The notes: a model not told the origin generated them from the letters alone. A stretch of 64,000 nt of DNA from an uncultured Paenibacillaceae bacterium (GCA_946478845.1 CAMLDI010000002.1:1-64000); one strand, 5' to 3'. Positions 19,301-28,045 are shown, numbered from the stretch's first letter. Numbers and translations are program-made.

Positions 19301-19737
19301 GGGAACCTATGGCTTTTCTTGAGGTGGAGGATCCTACGGGAAAAGTGGAGGTTGTTGTTTTTCCAGGAGTGTTTTCCACCTATTCCCACCTTTTAAAAAA
19401 AGAAAAGTTGTTGATGATAAAGGGAAGAATAAGTCATCAGGATCATCGAACAAAAGTGATTGCACAGATTATTTCTCCGCTGGATAAACCTCCTTTAGAA
19501 AAAAGGGTTTTTATTAGGATTGGAAGAGAGTTGGAAAAAGATCACTTGAAAATGAATGAATTAAAGCAAAAGCTGTTACAATCTCAGGGAAATAATTCTG
19601 TGATTTTATTTTATGAATCAACGAGAACCACACTACAACTAAGCAAAAATTTTTCCATAGAATTTGACGAAAAAATCAAGAATGAACTTGAAAAAATTGT
19701 CGGTTCTGGAGGGATTGCTGTAAAAAAATTAAACTGA
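16351..19737 (+). CDS. dnaE: DNA polymerase III alpha subunit DnaE
   Basis: The 1128-residue protein is the DnaE-type replicative polymerase, which in Bacillales extends primers on the lagging strand together with PolC. An N-terminal PHP domain (FVHLHVHTEYSLLESG) is followed by the polymerase core, with FADYFLIVWDFVKYAR, VGPGRGSAAGSLVAYVL and MPDIDIDFSYERRDEVIDYV around residues 330-410. Helix-hairpin-helix and OB-fold regions lie in the last 350 residues. I chose ATG 16351, with GGAGGGGGG at 16333, because the N-terminus then matches DnaE; the frame is open to 16300. Divergent from ytrH. Confidence 0.95.
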   Translation: MDDSFVHLHVHTEYSLLESGARIETLVNKAADFGMKALAITDSCAMYGVVPFYHACKKAGIKPIIGVELFLSEEEEKEMNKLVLLAENLIGYRNLLKLVSSARLSGKRIPGVSKKIFQLEPELTKGIIAISPMLESDISHCLQQGNIQQAEVLAEEYRRYFPESFFLEVQDHRTLQEKELFEPIIQLSKRISIPLVASNHVHYVNQEDVAIYEALCAIGEGVTLNHLEQSSSRKGEYYLKSHTEMAEVFIFLPDALKNTMAIASRCQIEIPMGEYILPAFPVHLGISSIDFLRKKCEEGIYYRYGNESSSAIRERLDYELSVINNMGFADYFLIVWDFVKYAREHGIAVGPGRGSAAGSLVAYVLQITNIDPIKYKLLFERFLNPERITMPDIDIDFSYERRDEVIDYVSQKYGRERVAQIITFGTMGARAAIRDVGRVLGLPVSLVDRIAKLIPQELGVTLEKARQKNKRLDQVVEENPQLELLWKIAKSIEGMPRHTSIHAAGVVISRDSLTEYVPLQLGHEGHSLTQYTMEGLEQIGLLKMDFLALRNLTIIERCVELIEKNEGTLFQLDRIPLNDASTYDMLAKAETVGVFQLESSGMRNVLRQVQPATFEEIIAVLALFRPGPMEFIPEYAKVKKNPGKVNYLHPDLEPILKDTYGFILYQEQIMQVASKFAGFSLGEADLLRRAVSKKKKELLQEQREKFVAGCLRQGYGDDLANHLYDWIVRFADYGFNRSHSAAYALIAYQTGYLKVNYPVYYLTSMLQMAAGNLEKVAEYIDECRRLSLSILPPNINRSQGNFSVENSSIRFGLYTIKNVGIQAVKHILEVRKNGEFKDLYDFCQRVDLRIVNRKVMESLILSGSMDSFSGHRRAFLAALDDVMEWGGIVRENNAENQLLLFEEGSLDHPPISIDLSPFTQKEKLEQEKETLGLYVSGHPLDGLRQFFYNGLFTPVIQLHEGKEEKIIELVGLLKELKIISTKKGEPMAFLEVEDPTGKVEVVVFPGVFSTYSHLLKKEKLLMIKGRISHQDHRTKVIAQIISPLDKPPLEKRVFIRIGRELEKDHLKMNELKQKLLQSQGNNSVILFYESTRTTLQLSKNFSIEFDEKIKNELEKIVGSGGIAVKKLN

Positions 19738-19771
19738 AAACTGTTATAAAACAGAATGGCTATTTTTTTTG

Positions 19772-19800
19772 TTTACAGATTTCAGACTTCTGGATATAAT
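19772..19800 (+). promoter_or_regulatory. SigA promoter of the malic enzyme gene
   Basis: TTTACA at 19772-19777 and TATAAT at 19795-19800 are separated by exactly 17 bases. Confidence 0.75.
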
Positions 19801-19816
19801 AATAATTAAAATAGAA

Positions 19817-19831
19817 AGTGGTCAGACCACT
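19817..19831. promoter_or_regulatory. Palindromic operator of FadR/GntR type
   Basis: AGTGGTCAGACCACT is a perfect 15-base palindrome whose core TGGTCAGACCA fits TNGTNNNACNA, the half-site pattern of FadR-subfamily GntR repressors. It lies about 10-25 bases after the predicted transcription start of the malic enzyme gene, where binding would repress. The FadR-type regulator at 21250 is the obvious candidate. Confidence 0.6.
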
Positions 19832-19890
19832 AAAAGATTAAAAATTATATCGAATACTTTGGGTGTAGGAAGAAAAGGAGTGGATTTTTT

Positions 19891-21123
19891 GTGTCTAATT
19901 TACGTGAAGAAGCATTAAAGCTACATAAAGATAATCAGGGGAAAATTCGAGTAGAAACAAGGGTACCTTTACGAAATGCAAAAGACTTAAGTTTAGCTTA
20001 TTCTCCTGGTGTAGCAGAGCCTTGCAAGGATATTTTTGATAATCGCCAAAAGGTATATGATTATACTTCCAAAGGAAATTTAGTTGCTGTTGTTTCTGAT
20101 GGAACAGCTGTTCTTGGATTAGGGAATATTGGACCAGAAGGCGCATTGCCTGTTATGGAAGGAAAAGCGGTACTTTTTAAATCCTTTGCAGGGGTAGATG
20201 CTTTCCCCATTTGTTTGGATACACAAGATCCTGAAGAAATTATTAAAACTGTTAAATACTTAGCACCTACTTTTGGTGGTATTAATCTTGAGGATATTGC
20301 CGCTCCAAATTGCTTTAAGATTGAAGAACGGTTGAAAAAAGAATTGGATATTCCTGTTTTCCATGATGACCAACACGGAACTGCAATTGTGACAGCTGCA
20401 GGATTGATGAATGCTTTGAAAATTACCGGCAAGAAAATGGAAGATATTTTAGTTGTAGCTAACGGAGCAGGTGCAGCTGGGATTGCTATTATTAAACTGT
20501 TGCTCAGTATGGGAGTAAAAGATGTCATCATGTGTGACTCTAAAGGAGCCATTTATGAAGGGCGTCCTTACGGCATGAATCCAATAAAAGATAAAATTGC
20601 GAAAATTACGAATAAAAATAAAGCAGAAGGTACCTTGCAACAAGTGATTAAAGGTGCGGATGTTTTCATTGGTGTTTCTGTAGCTGGTTCCCTTACCCAG
20701 GAAATGATTCGCACAATGAATGTAGATCCTATTATTTTTGCCATGGCTAATCCAGTTCCGGAAATTATGCCAGATGAAGCAAGAGCTGCAGGTGCAGCGG
20801 TAATTGGCACAGGCCGTTCGGATTTTCCAAATCAGGTAAATAACGTATTAGCTTTCCCTGGCATTTTCCGTGGGGCGTTAGATGTAATGGCTACAGATAT
20901 TAACGAAGAAATGAAACTTGCTGCAGTTTATGCCATTGCAAACCTGGTGAGTGATGATGAATTAGATGCAGAACATATCATTCCATCTCCTTTTGATCCA
21001 CGCGTTGCACCCCATGTGGCTGCAGCAGTTGCAAAAGCAGCTATGGATACTGGTGTAGCCCGAAAAGAAGCTGACTTAGAATCCATTAAAGAATCAACCA
21101 TTCAAATGGCAACTATAGGATAG
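19891..21123 (+). CDS. ytsJ: NAD(P)-dependent malic enzyme, YtsJ type
   Basis: The enzyme decarboxylates malate to pyruvate with reduction of NAD(P). At 410 residues it equals YtsJ, the main NADP-linked malic enzyme of B. subtilis. Visible motifs include LAYSPGVAEPCKDI, the divalent metal region INLEDIAAPNCFKIEERL, FHDDQHGTAIVTAAGL, and the Rossmann loop VANGAGAAGIAI. The start is GTG at 19891, with AAGGAG about 11 bases upstream. It has its own promoter and operator, and a terminator follows. Confidence 0.93.
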   Translation: MSNLREEALKLHKDNQGKIRVETRVPLRNAKDLSLAYSPGVAEPCKDIFDNRQKVYDYTSKGNLVAVVSDGTAVLGLGNIGPEGALPVMEGKAVLFKSFAGVDAFPICLDTQDPEEIIKTVKYLAPTFGGINLEDIAAPNCFKIEERLKKELDIPVFHDDQHGTAIVTAAGLMNALKITGKKMEDILVVANGAGAAGIAIIKLLLSMGVKDVIMCDSKGAIYEGRPYGMNPIKDKIAKITNKNKAEGTLQQVIKGADVFIGVSVAGSLTQEMIRTMNVDPIIFAMANPVPEIMPDEARAAGAAVIGTGRSDFPNQVNNVLAFPGIFRGALDVMATDINEEMKLAAVYAIANLVSDDELDAEHIIPSPFDPRVAPHVAAAVAKAAMDTGVARKEADLESIKESTIQMATIG

Positions 21124-21131
21124 TCGGAAAG

Positions 21132-21154
21132 AGGAGGAGATTTCCTCCTTTTTC
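21132..21154 (+). terminator. Intrinsic terminator after ytsJ
   Basis: AGGAGGA pairs with TCCTCCT around GATT, followed by TTTTTC. Confidence 0.8.
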
Positions 21155-21177
21155 TATAGCACTATCACAAAAATTCA

Positions 21178-21224
21178 GGCTATCGCCTTTGCCTAAGAGC
21201 TTGGTGACAGCCAAGTTTTCTTTA
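21178..21224 (-). repeat. Dispersed intergenic repeat, copy B
   Basis: Read on the minus strand this 47-base segment matches copy A at 11107-11153 in 39 of 47 positions, including an unbroken 17-base match at its start (TAAAGAAAACTTGGCTG). It sits between the ytsJ terminator and the GntR gene. Confidence 0.7.
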
Positions 21225-21249
21225 TAGGGCAAATAAAAGAGGTGAGGGT

Positions 21250-21921
21250 ATGTCTGTCGTGCCAGAACAGCGTAAGGTTTATCAGGAAATCTTACTGGAA
21301 ATAAATAATTTAATTAAAGAAGATGGTTTGAAACCAGGTGACCGATTGCCTTCTGAAAGGGAATTGGCGGAAAGGCTGCGTGTGGGAAGGTCATCTGTCA
21401 GAGAGGCTTTACGGGCATTAGAATTATTGGGACTGATTACTACCAGACGTGGAGAAGGAACGTTTATCCAAAGTTATCGGCAGAATAAATTAATTGATAT
21501 TATTGGCTTCTTTATATTAAAGGATTTTAAAACCCGCAGGGATTTAGTTGAAATGAGAAAAATACTGGAAATTGATGCTGTACGATTGGCCTGTCAACGA
21601 GCCACATCAAAACATTATGCAGAAATGGAAAAAATTATCCAATTAGCGGACGAGAAAATTCTTAAGGGTGAAATTCCTACAGAAGAAGATTATTTATTCC
21701 ATCGGGCCATCTGTCGTTCTAGTAGAAACTCAGTATTGCACCGGATTTGGGCACCTTTAATTGAATATAGTAAATCTGTTCGTATGGAGTCCCTTTCTCG
21801 GGATGGTCGTGCTGAAGAAGGCCTGGAAGAGCATAAGGAAATTTTGCAAGCAATCCGCGAAAAAGATGAAGAACAGGCCGTTACACGTATGACAAAACAT
21901 CTTGAAAACAGCATTTTGTAA
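21250..21921 (+). CDS. GntR family regulator, FadR subfamily
   Basis: The 223-residue repressor has an N-terminal winged helix (residues 10-75; PGDRLPSERELAERLRVGRSSVREALRALELLGLI) and an all-helical FCD-type effector domain. That domain carries the metal/ligand residues of FRAI-like segment DYLFHRAICRSSRN near residue 155 and EEHKEILQAI near 200. FCD proteins usually bind organic acids. Its position between malic enzyme and accDA suggests it controls one or both, probably through the palindrome at 19817. The start ATG 21250 follows AGGTGAGG. Confidence 0.88.
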   Translation: MSVVPEQRKVYQEILLEINNLIKEDGLKPGDRLPSERELAERLRVGRSSVREALRALELLGLITTRRGEGTFIQSYRQNKLIDIIGFFILKDFKTRRDLVEMRKILEIDAVRLACQRATSKHYAEMEKIIQLADEKILKGEIPTEEDYLFHRAICRSSRNSVLHRIWAPLIEYSKSVRMESLSRDGRAEEGLEEHKEILQAIREKDEEQAVTRMTKHLENSIL

Positions 21922-21940
21922 GGTTTAAAGGAGGAAGTTT

Positions 21941-22129
21941 TTGCGAATGTGGACAGTTATCTATATTTCGCCTAGTCAAAAATCTGCTGAAACATTACAA
22001 AAACGTCTTACAGAGGAAGGTTTTTTGGTGAAAATTAAGCAGATTGGCCAATCTCCCCAGTATGAAATTCTTGTTCCCGAATCGGAGCTAGATGAAATCC
22101 AGGAGGTACTTAATAGTATTCTCCACTGA
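21941..22129 (+). CDS. Small conserved protein upstream of accD (DUF2007-like)
   Basis: The 62-residue protein has a beta-alpha-beta pattern ([23 protein letters not shown], then VKIKQIG and [17 protein letters not shown]) resembling the ferredoxin-like DUF2007 fold. The start is TTG at 21941 behind a strong AAAGGAGGAAG. Small proteins of this kind often precede accD in Bacillaceae. It ends 19 bases before the accD start, so it belongs to the same transcript. Function unknown. Confidence 0.75.
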   Translation: MRMWTVIYISPSQKSAETLQKRLTEEGFLVKIKQIGQSPQYEILVPESELDEIQEVLNSILH

Positions 22130-22148
22130 TATTAAAGAGGTGTTTATT

Positions 22149-23030
22149 TTGTTAAGAGATATTTTTCCAAAAAAGAGAAAATACGCTACTCTTCCTACGG
22201 AAAAACGTGTTGAACCAACTCCCTCCGTTGAAAAAAACCAGATTCCTGAAGGGCTTATGGTGAAATGTCCTAAATGTGGAGCCATTAGCTATTCAAGAGA
22301 GTTGATAAAAAATCTAAAAGTCTGCCATCAATGTGATTATCATTATGCAATGAATGCTTTTGAGAGAATTACAGCTCTTTTGGATGAAGGCCTTTTTTTC
22401 GAATATGATAATGATTTAAGATCCGATGATCCTCTCTCATTTCCTGATTATTTAAATAAGCTGGAAGCAGACCATCAAAAAACTGGGCTATCGGAAGCAG
22501 CAGTTACCGGCGAGGGAACAATAAAAGGGTTCCCTGTAGTTGTAGGGATTATGGATTCACGTTTTCGTATGGGAAGCATGGGTTCAGTTGTGGGCGAGAA
22601 AATTGCTAGAGCGATTGAACGGGCAATTGAAAAAAACTATCCGGTTATAATTTTCTCAGCTTCAGGCGGTGCCAGAATGCAAGAAGGAGTGCTTAGCCTT
22701 ATGCAAATGGCAAAGACCAGTGCCGCTTTAGCTAAACTTCATAAAGCAGGAGGATTGTTTATTTCTGTGATGACCAATCCCACTACAGGCGGAGTTTCTG
22801 CTAGTTTTGCATCCCTGGGGGATTATAATTTTGCAGAACCTGGAGCATTAATCGGATTTGCCGGCCGTAGAATTATTGAACAAACTATCCGGCAAAAACT
22901 GCCCGATGATTTTCAAACAGCTGAATTTTTATTGAAAAAAGGGCAACTGGATCGAGTGATCCATCGTAAAGATATGAGAACTATTTTAGGAAATATATTA
23001 AGTTTACATTCAGTAAAGGAGGGAAAATAG
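22149..23030 (+). CDS. accD: Acetyl-CoA carboxylase carboxyltransferase subunit beta
   Basis: AccD and AccA form the carboxyltransferase that makes malonyl-CoA for fatty acid synthesis. The 293-residue protein has the N-terminal zinc ribbon (CPKCG then CHQCDYH) and the crotonase-type core with [40 protein letters not shown] and [18 protein letters not shown] chose the TTG at 22149 ([13 protein letters not shown] after initiation) because AAAGAGGTG lies upstream and it aligns with AccD. The upstream in-frame ATG at 22092 falls inside the previous gene. Confidence 0.95.
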   Translation: MLRDIFPKKRKYATLPTEKRVEPTPSVEKNQIPEGLMVKCPKCGAISYSRELIKNLKVCHQCDYHYAMNAFERITALLDEGLFFEYDNDLRSDDPLSFPDYLNKLEADHQKTGLSEAAVTGEGTIKGFPVVVGIMDSRFRMGSMGSVVGEKIARAIERAIEKNYPVIIFSASGGARMQEGVLSLMQMAKTSAALAKLHKAGGLFISVMTNPTTGGVSASFASLGDYNFAEPGALIGFAGRRIIEQTIRQKLPDDFQTAEFLLKKGQLDRVIHRKDMRTILGNILSLHSVKEGK

Positions 23031-23999
23031 ATGGCTGGAGAACTTCCATTTGAAAAACCTCTCATAGAACTTCAATTGAAAATTGAGGAACTAAGGAAAT
23101 TTACTGAAGAAAAACAAATTGATTTCTCAGATGAAATTGAAAAATTAGAAGTCAGGGCCAAAGAATTAGCAGAAGAAATTTATGGCAATCTTACTCCATG
23201 GCAACGAGTGCAAATGGCCAGACATCCGGAAAGGCCAACTACGTTAGACTTAATTAAAGATCTTTTTACCGATTTTGTTGAATTGCATGGAGACCGTTTA
23301 TTTGGTGATGACCCTGCCATTGTAGGAGGGGTAGCCCGATTTAATGGTTTACCGGTTACTGTAATTGGACATCAAAAAGGGAAGGATACCAAAGAAAACA
23401 TTGCTCGAAATTTTGGCATGCCTCATCCAGAAGGATATCGTAAAGCTCTGCGTTTAATGCAACAGGCTGATAAATTTAATCGCCCAATCATTTGTTTTAT
23501 TAACACCCAGGGAGCATATCCTGGAATGGCAGCAGAAGAAAGAGGGCAAAGTGAAGCGATTGCCCGCAACTTAAGAGAAATGGCATCCTTTGGTGTTCCA
23601 ATTATTTCTGTCGTTATTGGTGAAGGAGGAAGCGGTGGGGCACTTGCCTTAGGAGTTGGAAATCGAATTTTGATGATGGAAAACTCTATTTATTCTGTTA
23701 TTTCTCCCGAAGGTGCTGCTGCTTTATTATGGAAAGATGCAGGACAGGCGCAACGTGCTGCAGAATCATTAAAAATTACGGCGCAAGACTTAAATGAATT
23801 AGGGATTATTGATGAGATCATTGCCGAACCATTAGGCGGTGCCCATCGCAATTATGCTTCATCGGTGGCAGAGATGCGTAAATCTCTGGAAAAGCATATA
23901 AGAGAATTAAGTCATTTAACCTCTGATGAATTAGTAGAAGACCGCTATGAAAAATTTAAATCAATGGGGAGATATAACCTTCTTAGCGAGATTTCCTAG
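23031..23999 (+). CDS. accA: Acetyl-CoA carboxylase carboxyltransferase subunit alpha
   Basis: The 322-residue protein begins directly after the accD stop, with AAAGGAGGGAAAA as ribosome site. It has the helical N-terminus and catalytic core typical of AccA ([65 protein letters not shown]). It works as an alpha2beta2 complex with AccD. pyk follows 29 bases later; pfkA, which sits between them in B. subtilis, is absent. Confidence 0.96.
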   Translation: MAGELPFEKPLIELQLKIEELRKFTEEKQIDFSDEIEKLEVRAKELAEEIYGNLTPWQRVQMARHPERPTTLDLIKDLFTDFVELHGDRLFGDDPAIVGGVARFNGLPVTVIGHQKGKDTKENIARNFGMPHPEGYRKALRLMQQADKFNRPIICFINTQGAYPGMAAEERGQSEAIARNLREMASFGVPIISVVIGEGGSGGALALGVGNRILMMENSIYSVISPEGAAALLWKDAGQAQRAAESLKITAQDLNELGIIDEIIAEPLGGAHRNYASSVAEMRKSLEKHIRELSHLTSDELVEDRYEKFKSMGRYNLLSEIS

Positions 24000-24028
24000 G
24001 AGATACTTCCTGGTGGGAGGCAGAAGAG

Positions 24029-25777
24029 ATGAGAAAAACAAAGATTGTATGTACCATTGGCCCAGCAAGTGAATCAGTTGAAACCTTAAAACAATTAATG
24101 GAAGAGGGCATGAATGTTGCCCGCTTAAACTTTTCCCATGGGAACCATGAGGAGCATCGAGCACGTATAGAGGCTATTCGCAAGGCAGCTGTAGAAACTG
24201 GAAAAGGCATTGCCATTCTCTTGGATACAAAAGGTCCGGAAATTCGTACAGGGGATCTTGAAGTAGATAGTGTGGAATTAAAAGATGGGGAGACGTTGAT
24301 TTTAACCACTGAGCCCATCCTGGGAAATGAAAAGAGAGTGTCTATTACTTATGCTGGATTAGTAAATGATGTAAAGCCAGGAAATGTTATTTTAATAGAT
24401 GATGGATTAATTGGCCTTACTGTGGAAGAAATTCAGGATCAAGACATTATTTGCCACATTCGCAACGGTGGAACCCTTAAAAGCAAAAAAGGGGTAAATG
24501 TGCCAGGTGTTGAAATAAACTTGCCTGGAATTACGGAAAAAGATGCCAATGATATTATATTTGGAATTGAAAATGGTGTAGATTTTATTGCTGCATCCTT
24601 TGTACGTAAAGGTGCAGATGTATTGGAAATCCGAAAAATCCTTGAAGATTATGGTGCAGATATACAAATTATATCTAAAATCGAAAATCAAGAAGGGGTT
24701 AACAATGCAGATGAAATCTTAAGTCTTTCCGATGGATTGATGGTTGCCCGGGGGGATTTGGGGGTAGAGATTCCTGCAGAAGAGGTTCCAATTGTACAAA
24801 AAGACTTAATTAGAAAATGCAATCAAATGGGCAAAGTAGTCATTACAGCGACCCAAATGTTAGATTCAATGCAAAGAAATCCACGGCCTACACGGGCTGA
24901 AGCAAGTGATGTTGCCAATGCGATTTTTGATGGTACTGATGCGATTATGCTTTCCGGAGAAACTGCAGCAGGGAAATATCCAATTGAAGCAGTTCGTACC
25001 ATGAATCGTATTGCTGTAAGAACAGAGGCTGCTCTTACATATCAAGAGATATTGAATACTCGTTCTATTGAAAAACAATCAACGATTCCTGATGCTTTAA
25101 GCCAGGCTGTTGCCAATGTTGCTTTTGACCTGGATGCCACTGCAATTATTACTTCTACAGAAAGTGGACACACAGCTAAAACAGTTTCTAAATTTCGGCC
25201 AAAGGCACCTATTATTGCAGTAACACCCCATGAAAAAGTATGCCGTAAACTTGCGTTAGTTTGGGGAGTTTTTGCCCTCCATAGTGAGCTGGCTAATAGT
25301 ACAGATGAAATGTTAGATGTAGCAGTTCGCACTTCTGTAAAAACTGGTTTAGTTAAAAGAGGGGATTTGGTCATTATAACAGCTGGTGTTCCTGTTCGTG
25401 AACCAGGTACCACGAATATTTTGAAAGCCCATATTGTGGGGGATCTTCTTGCAAAAGGCCAGGGAATTGGAAAAGGAGCTGTAACAGGAAAAGTTCGTGT
25501 TATAACAAGTCACAAAGATATTGATGAAAATGAAAGTGGATATATTTTAGTGGCAACGGGAACAGACAGTGATATGATGGACGTGATTAGCAGAGCAAAA
25601 GCTCTTGTTGTTGAAACAGGTGGAATCACTTCCCATGCAGCAATTGTTGGGTTAAATTTAGGAATACCAGTTATTGTTGGCGCCAATAATGCCACTCGTA
25701 TTTTATGCGATGGAGATGATGTGACCGTTGATGCTTCAATCGGGCATATCTACTCTGGCCACGAAAGAATATTGTAG
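24029..25777 (+). CDS. pyk: Pyruvate kinase with C-terminal PEP-utilizer domain
   Basis: The enzyme converts phosphoenolpyruvate and ADP to pyruvate and ATP. The 582-residue protein has the barrel with [36 protein letters not shown], the catalytic [10 protein letters not shown] and the signature [12 protein letters not shown]. An allosteric domain follows. The extra 110-residue C-terminal PEP-utilizer-like segment ([26 protein letters not shown]) is found in Bacillus and Geobacillus enzymes. Ribosome site GGGAGG precedes the start. Likely co-transcribed with accDA. Confidence 0.96.
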   Translation: MRKTKIVCTIGPASESVETLKQLMEEGMNVARLNFSHGNHEEHRARIEAIRKAAVETGKGIAILLDTKGPEIRTGDLEVDSVELKDGETLILTTEPILGNEKRVSITYAGLVNDVKPGNVILIDDGLIGLTVEEIQDQDIICHIRNGGTLKSKKGVNVPGVEINLPGITEKDANDIIFGIENGVDFIAASFVRKGADVLEIRKILEDYGADIQIISKIENQEGVNNADEILSLSDGLMVARGDLGVEIPAEEVPIVQKDLIRKCNQMGKVVITATQMLDSMQRNPRPTRAEASDVANAIFDGTDAIMLSGETAAGKYPIEAVRTMNRIAVRTEAALTYQEILNTRSIEKQSTIPDALSQAVANVAFDLDATAIITSTESGHTAKTVSKFRPKAPIIAVTPHEKVCRKLALVWGVFALHSELANSTDEMLDVAVRTSVKTGLVKRGDLVIITAGVPVREPGTTNILKAHIVGDLLAKGQGIGKGAVTGKVRVITSHKDIDENESGYILVATGTDSDMMDVISRAKALVVETGGITSHAAIVGLNLGIPVIVGANNATRILCDGDDVTVDASIGHIYSGHERIL

Positions 25778-25793
25778 TATCTAGGAGGAAGAA

Positions 25794-26243
25794 ATGGCAA
25801 AACAGGAAAAATGGTTCGAAACAACGTTGAGGGTTAGATATTCTGAAACCGATCAAATGCATGTTGTTTATCATGCCAATTATTTGTCCTGGTTTGAAGT
25901 AGGCAGAACGGAATTAATTAGGGAATTAGGTTTTCCTTATCGACGTTTTGAGGACCTGGGCTATCTTCTTCCGTTAAACGAAGCCAATCTTAAATTTAAA
26001 GCTCCTGCCCATTATGATGAAGAAATTTTGATTAGAACAAAAATTACTTTGTGTACTGGGATTCGCCTTATCTTTGCCTATGAAATTCGCCGTAAAGAAG
26101 ATCTGCAATTATTAGTTTCAGGTGAAACCCATCATGCATGGACTACAAAAGAGTTAAAACCTGTTCGGATTGATAAAAAAGAGCCACATATTTATCAGTT
26201 GATGAAAGAGTACGAAGAGTCAGGAGAAGAAAGCAATGCTTAA
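25794..26243 (+). CDS. Acyl-CoA thioesterase, YbgC/FadM HotDog family
   Basis: The 149-residue protein has the 4-hydroxybenzoyl-CoA thioesterase signature VRYSETDQMHVVYHANYLSWFEVGRTELIREL, with the catalytic aspartate of the TDQMHVVYHANY motif near residue 21. It should hydrolyse an acyl-CoA or acyl-ACP thioester in the cytoplasm. It follows pyk by 16 bases behind TAGGAGGAAG. Its 3' end overlaps fxsA by 8 bases, so it is part of the accD-accA-pyk-fxsA transcript. Confidence 0.88.
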   Translation: MAKQEKWFETTLRVRYSETDQMHVVYHANYLSWFEVGRTELIRELGFPYRRFEDLGYLLPLNEANLKFKAPAHYDEEILIRTKITLCTGIRLIFAYEIRRKEDLQLLVSGETHHAWTTKELKPVRIDKKEPHIYQLMKEYEESGEESNA

Positions 26244-26646
26244 ATATCTGGTGTTAATCATCATTGTTGTTCCGTTGATTGAGTTATGGGGGTTATTTAC
26301 AGCAGGCCAATGGATTGGATGGATTCCTACACTTGCCCTATGTTTTTTAACCGGGGTTGTAGGAGCATGGTTAGCTAGAACCCAGGGGCTAAAAGTTCTT
26401 ATGCAAGCCCGGCAACAATTGGAAAGAGGAAATGTGCCAGGAGATGCATTGCTTGATGGAATTTGCATTTTAGCCGGGGGAATTTTTCTCTTAAGCCCCG
26501 GATTTTTCTCAGACTTCGTTGGGTTCTTTTTACTTCTTCCCTGGACAAGGGTAATTGTAAAAGGTTTCATGAGAAATTGGTTACGGAAAAAATTAAATAG
26601 TGGAAACCTTTATTTTTCAAACTTCAACCGGTTTAACAGATGGTAG
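26236..26646 (+). CDS. fxsA: FxsA family membrane protein
   Basis: The 136-residue protein has the FxsA layout: a first membrane helix, a short loop with IELWGLFTAGQWIGW, helices near 35-50 and 80-105 (LLSPGFFSDFVGFFLLLPWTR), then a basic tail. The E. coli member blocks exclusion of phage T7 by F plasmid when overproduced; the native role is unknown. Its start overlaps the thioesterase gene, with AGGAG inside the upstream coding sequence. In B. subtilis the homologue also lies between pyk and ytvI. Confidence 0.9.
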   Translation: MLKYLVLIIIVVPLIELWGLFTAGQWIGWIPTLALCFLTGVVGAWLARTQGLKVLMQARQQLERGNVPGDALLDGICILAGGIFLLSPGFFSDFVGFFLLLPWTRVIVKGFMRNWLRKKLNSGNLYFSNFNRFNRW

Positions 26647-26663
26647 AAATTAAATATAAATAA

Positions 26664-26706
26664 TAAAAAACGGATGAATCCAGTAATGGAATCATCCGTT
26701 TTTTAT
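26664..26706. terminator. Bidirectional terminator between fxsA and ytvI
   Basis: AAAAAACGGATGA and TCATCCGTTTTTT form a long stem, with inner ATCC/GGAAT pairing, flanked by A and T runs. It serves both converging genes. Confidence 0.9.
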
Positions 26707-26722
26707 TTATTTTAGCGAGGAA

Positions 26723-27862
26723 CTATTTAACGGGCTGGGTGCCATGGAGGATATAATTCCAGAGATCATGGATAATGCGGGCTCGCCATAACGCATTTAA
26801 AATAACCAGAATCACTGGACCAAGGATTAATCCAATAAACCCAAATAATTGGAGTCCTGCAAAAAGGGCAATTAAGGTCATTAGAGGATCAAGGCCTACA
26901 TTTGTGGCTACAATTTTAGGCTCCATGATTTGGCGTTGGACAATGACAATGGCATAAAGAATGGAGAGGCCAATCACCATACCATAATTACTGGTAAATA
27001 AACTATAAAGAATCCAGGGAACAAATACAGCTCCTGTTCCTAGATATGGCATTAAATCAACAATCCCAATAAGCAATCCAATGGATACAGCATAGGGAAC
27101 CCTCATGATTAACAACCCAACGATGACGATTACAGCAGTAATAGATATTAAAGTCAATTGAGCTTTGATAAAACCAAATAACGCTTTTTGTAAATCAACA
27201 GTTACATTGGATATTTTATTAGCATACACATCAGGAATTAATGATTTTATGGCCTTTTTAATTTTATGATAATCTTTGCTGATGAAAAAAGCAGATAAAA
27301 TTGAAATCAACATTACAGTCGCTGCATTTGGAATTGAACTTAAGAAATTGCGGATTCCCATTAAAATGGATTTTGTAAAAACAGTTCCTGTTTCCGCAAG
27401 TTTTGACATGACATCATTTACGTTAGCTTGAATTTGGGATTTAAAATTGGCATCTAAAGAAGTATAGAAATTAATCAAGTTATCGTAAAAACCTGCAATC
27501 ACACCCCTTGCCAGAAAATCCCTCATATAAATCGTTAGACTATTAATATAAAAGGGAAGCATGTCCATTAAATTTCCAGTTTCTACAATTAATTGAGTCA
27601 CAAGAAAAGTAATGAATCCAAAGAAAAGCAATAAAACAACAGATAACACTGTAATTACTGCTAACCAGCGGGACCATTTGGCCCGATTTTGTAAAAGGTC
27701 CACTGGAGTATTAATTATATAAGCGATTATGGAACCAATAATAAAAGGGTATAGTAATGGTGTTGCAAAAATAATTAAACGGAATAAACCATAGGCAATG
27801 GCAATAACAATCAATATCCGTAAAATCAACATGATTCGTGGCAAAAAGTCAGATTTCTCCAT
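26723..27862 (-). CDS. ytvI: Sporulation integral membrane protein YtvI (AI-2E transporter family)
   Basis: The 379-residue protein has about seven or eight membrane helices in the AI-2E/PerM pattern: three N-terminal helices, a long extracytoplasmic loop (about 75-140) and a C-terminal bundle with LIGIVDLMPYLGTGAVFVPW and ALFAGLQLFGFIGLILGP. YtvI is SigE-related in B. subtilis. I chose the ATG at 27862 (MEKSDFLPRIM) because GAAAGGAGGAAAT precedes it; the frame is open further upstream without a ribosome site. Confidence 0.88.
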   Translation of the reverse strand: MEKSDFLPRIMLILRILIVIAIAYGLFRLIIFATPLLYPFIIGSIIAYIINTPVDLLQNRAKWSRWLAVITVLSVVLLLFFGFITFLVTQLIVETGNLMDMLPFYINSLTIYMRDFLARGVIAGFYDNLINFYTSLDANFKSQIQANVNDVMSKLAETGTVFTKSILMGIRNFLSSIPNAATVMLISILSAFFISKDYHKIKKAIKSLIPDVYANKISNVTVDLQKALFGFIKAQLTLISITAVIVIVGLLIMRVPYAVSIGLLIGIVDLMPYLGTGAVFVPWILYSLFTSNYGMVIGLSILYAIVIVQRQIMEPKIVATNVGLDPLMTLIALFAGLQLFGFIGLILGPVILVILNALWRARIIHDLWNYILHGTQPVK

Positions 27863-28013
27863 ATTTCCTCCTTTCCGAAATAAAAATGTATTCTTTGTTA
27901 AAAAAATTGAACATAAACTTTCACAATTCATAATTTTAGGTTATGATAAAAAAGGTTATACAAGAAACTTTTTCTTATCATTCTACATCAATTCACATTT
28001 TTTTCAGTAAACA

Positions 28014-28042
28014 TTCACAAAATGTCCAAAATAATTTATAAT
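28014..28042 (+). promoter_or_regulatory. SigA promoter of citZ
   Basis: TTCACA at 28014-28019 and TATAAT at 28037-28042 have a 17-base spacer. The transcript would have a leader of about 115 bases. The remaining upstream DNA (27863-28013) is AT-rich and I see nothing else in it. Confidence 0.7.
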
Positions 28043-28045
28043 TAT
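28031..28045. promoter_or_regulatory. Possible CcpC site at the citZ -10 region
   Basis: ATAA-TTTATAA-TTAT fits the CcpC dyad ATAA-N7-TTAT known for B. subtilis citZ and citB, and overlaps the -10 hexamer. The motif is AT-rich and could arise by chance here. Confidence 0.35.

Noticed and set aside
19738..19771. Terminator directly after dnaE (CTGTTATAAAACAG, then T8)
   Set aside because: The stem is only five or six weak pairs and lies 13 bases before the T run, so I do not list it as a terminator.
20061..20552. 163-codon minus-strand ORF inside the malic enzyme gene
   Set aside because: It is a frame shadow of a well-supported gene and has no recognisable domain or ribosome site.
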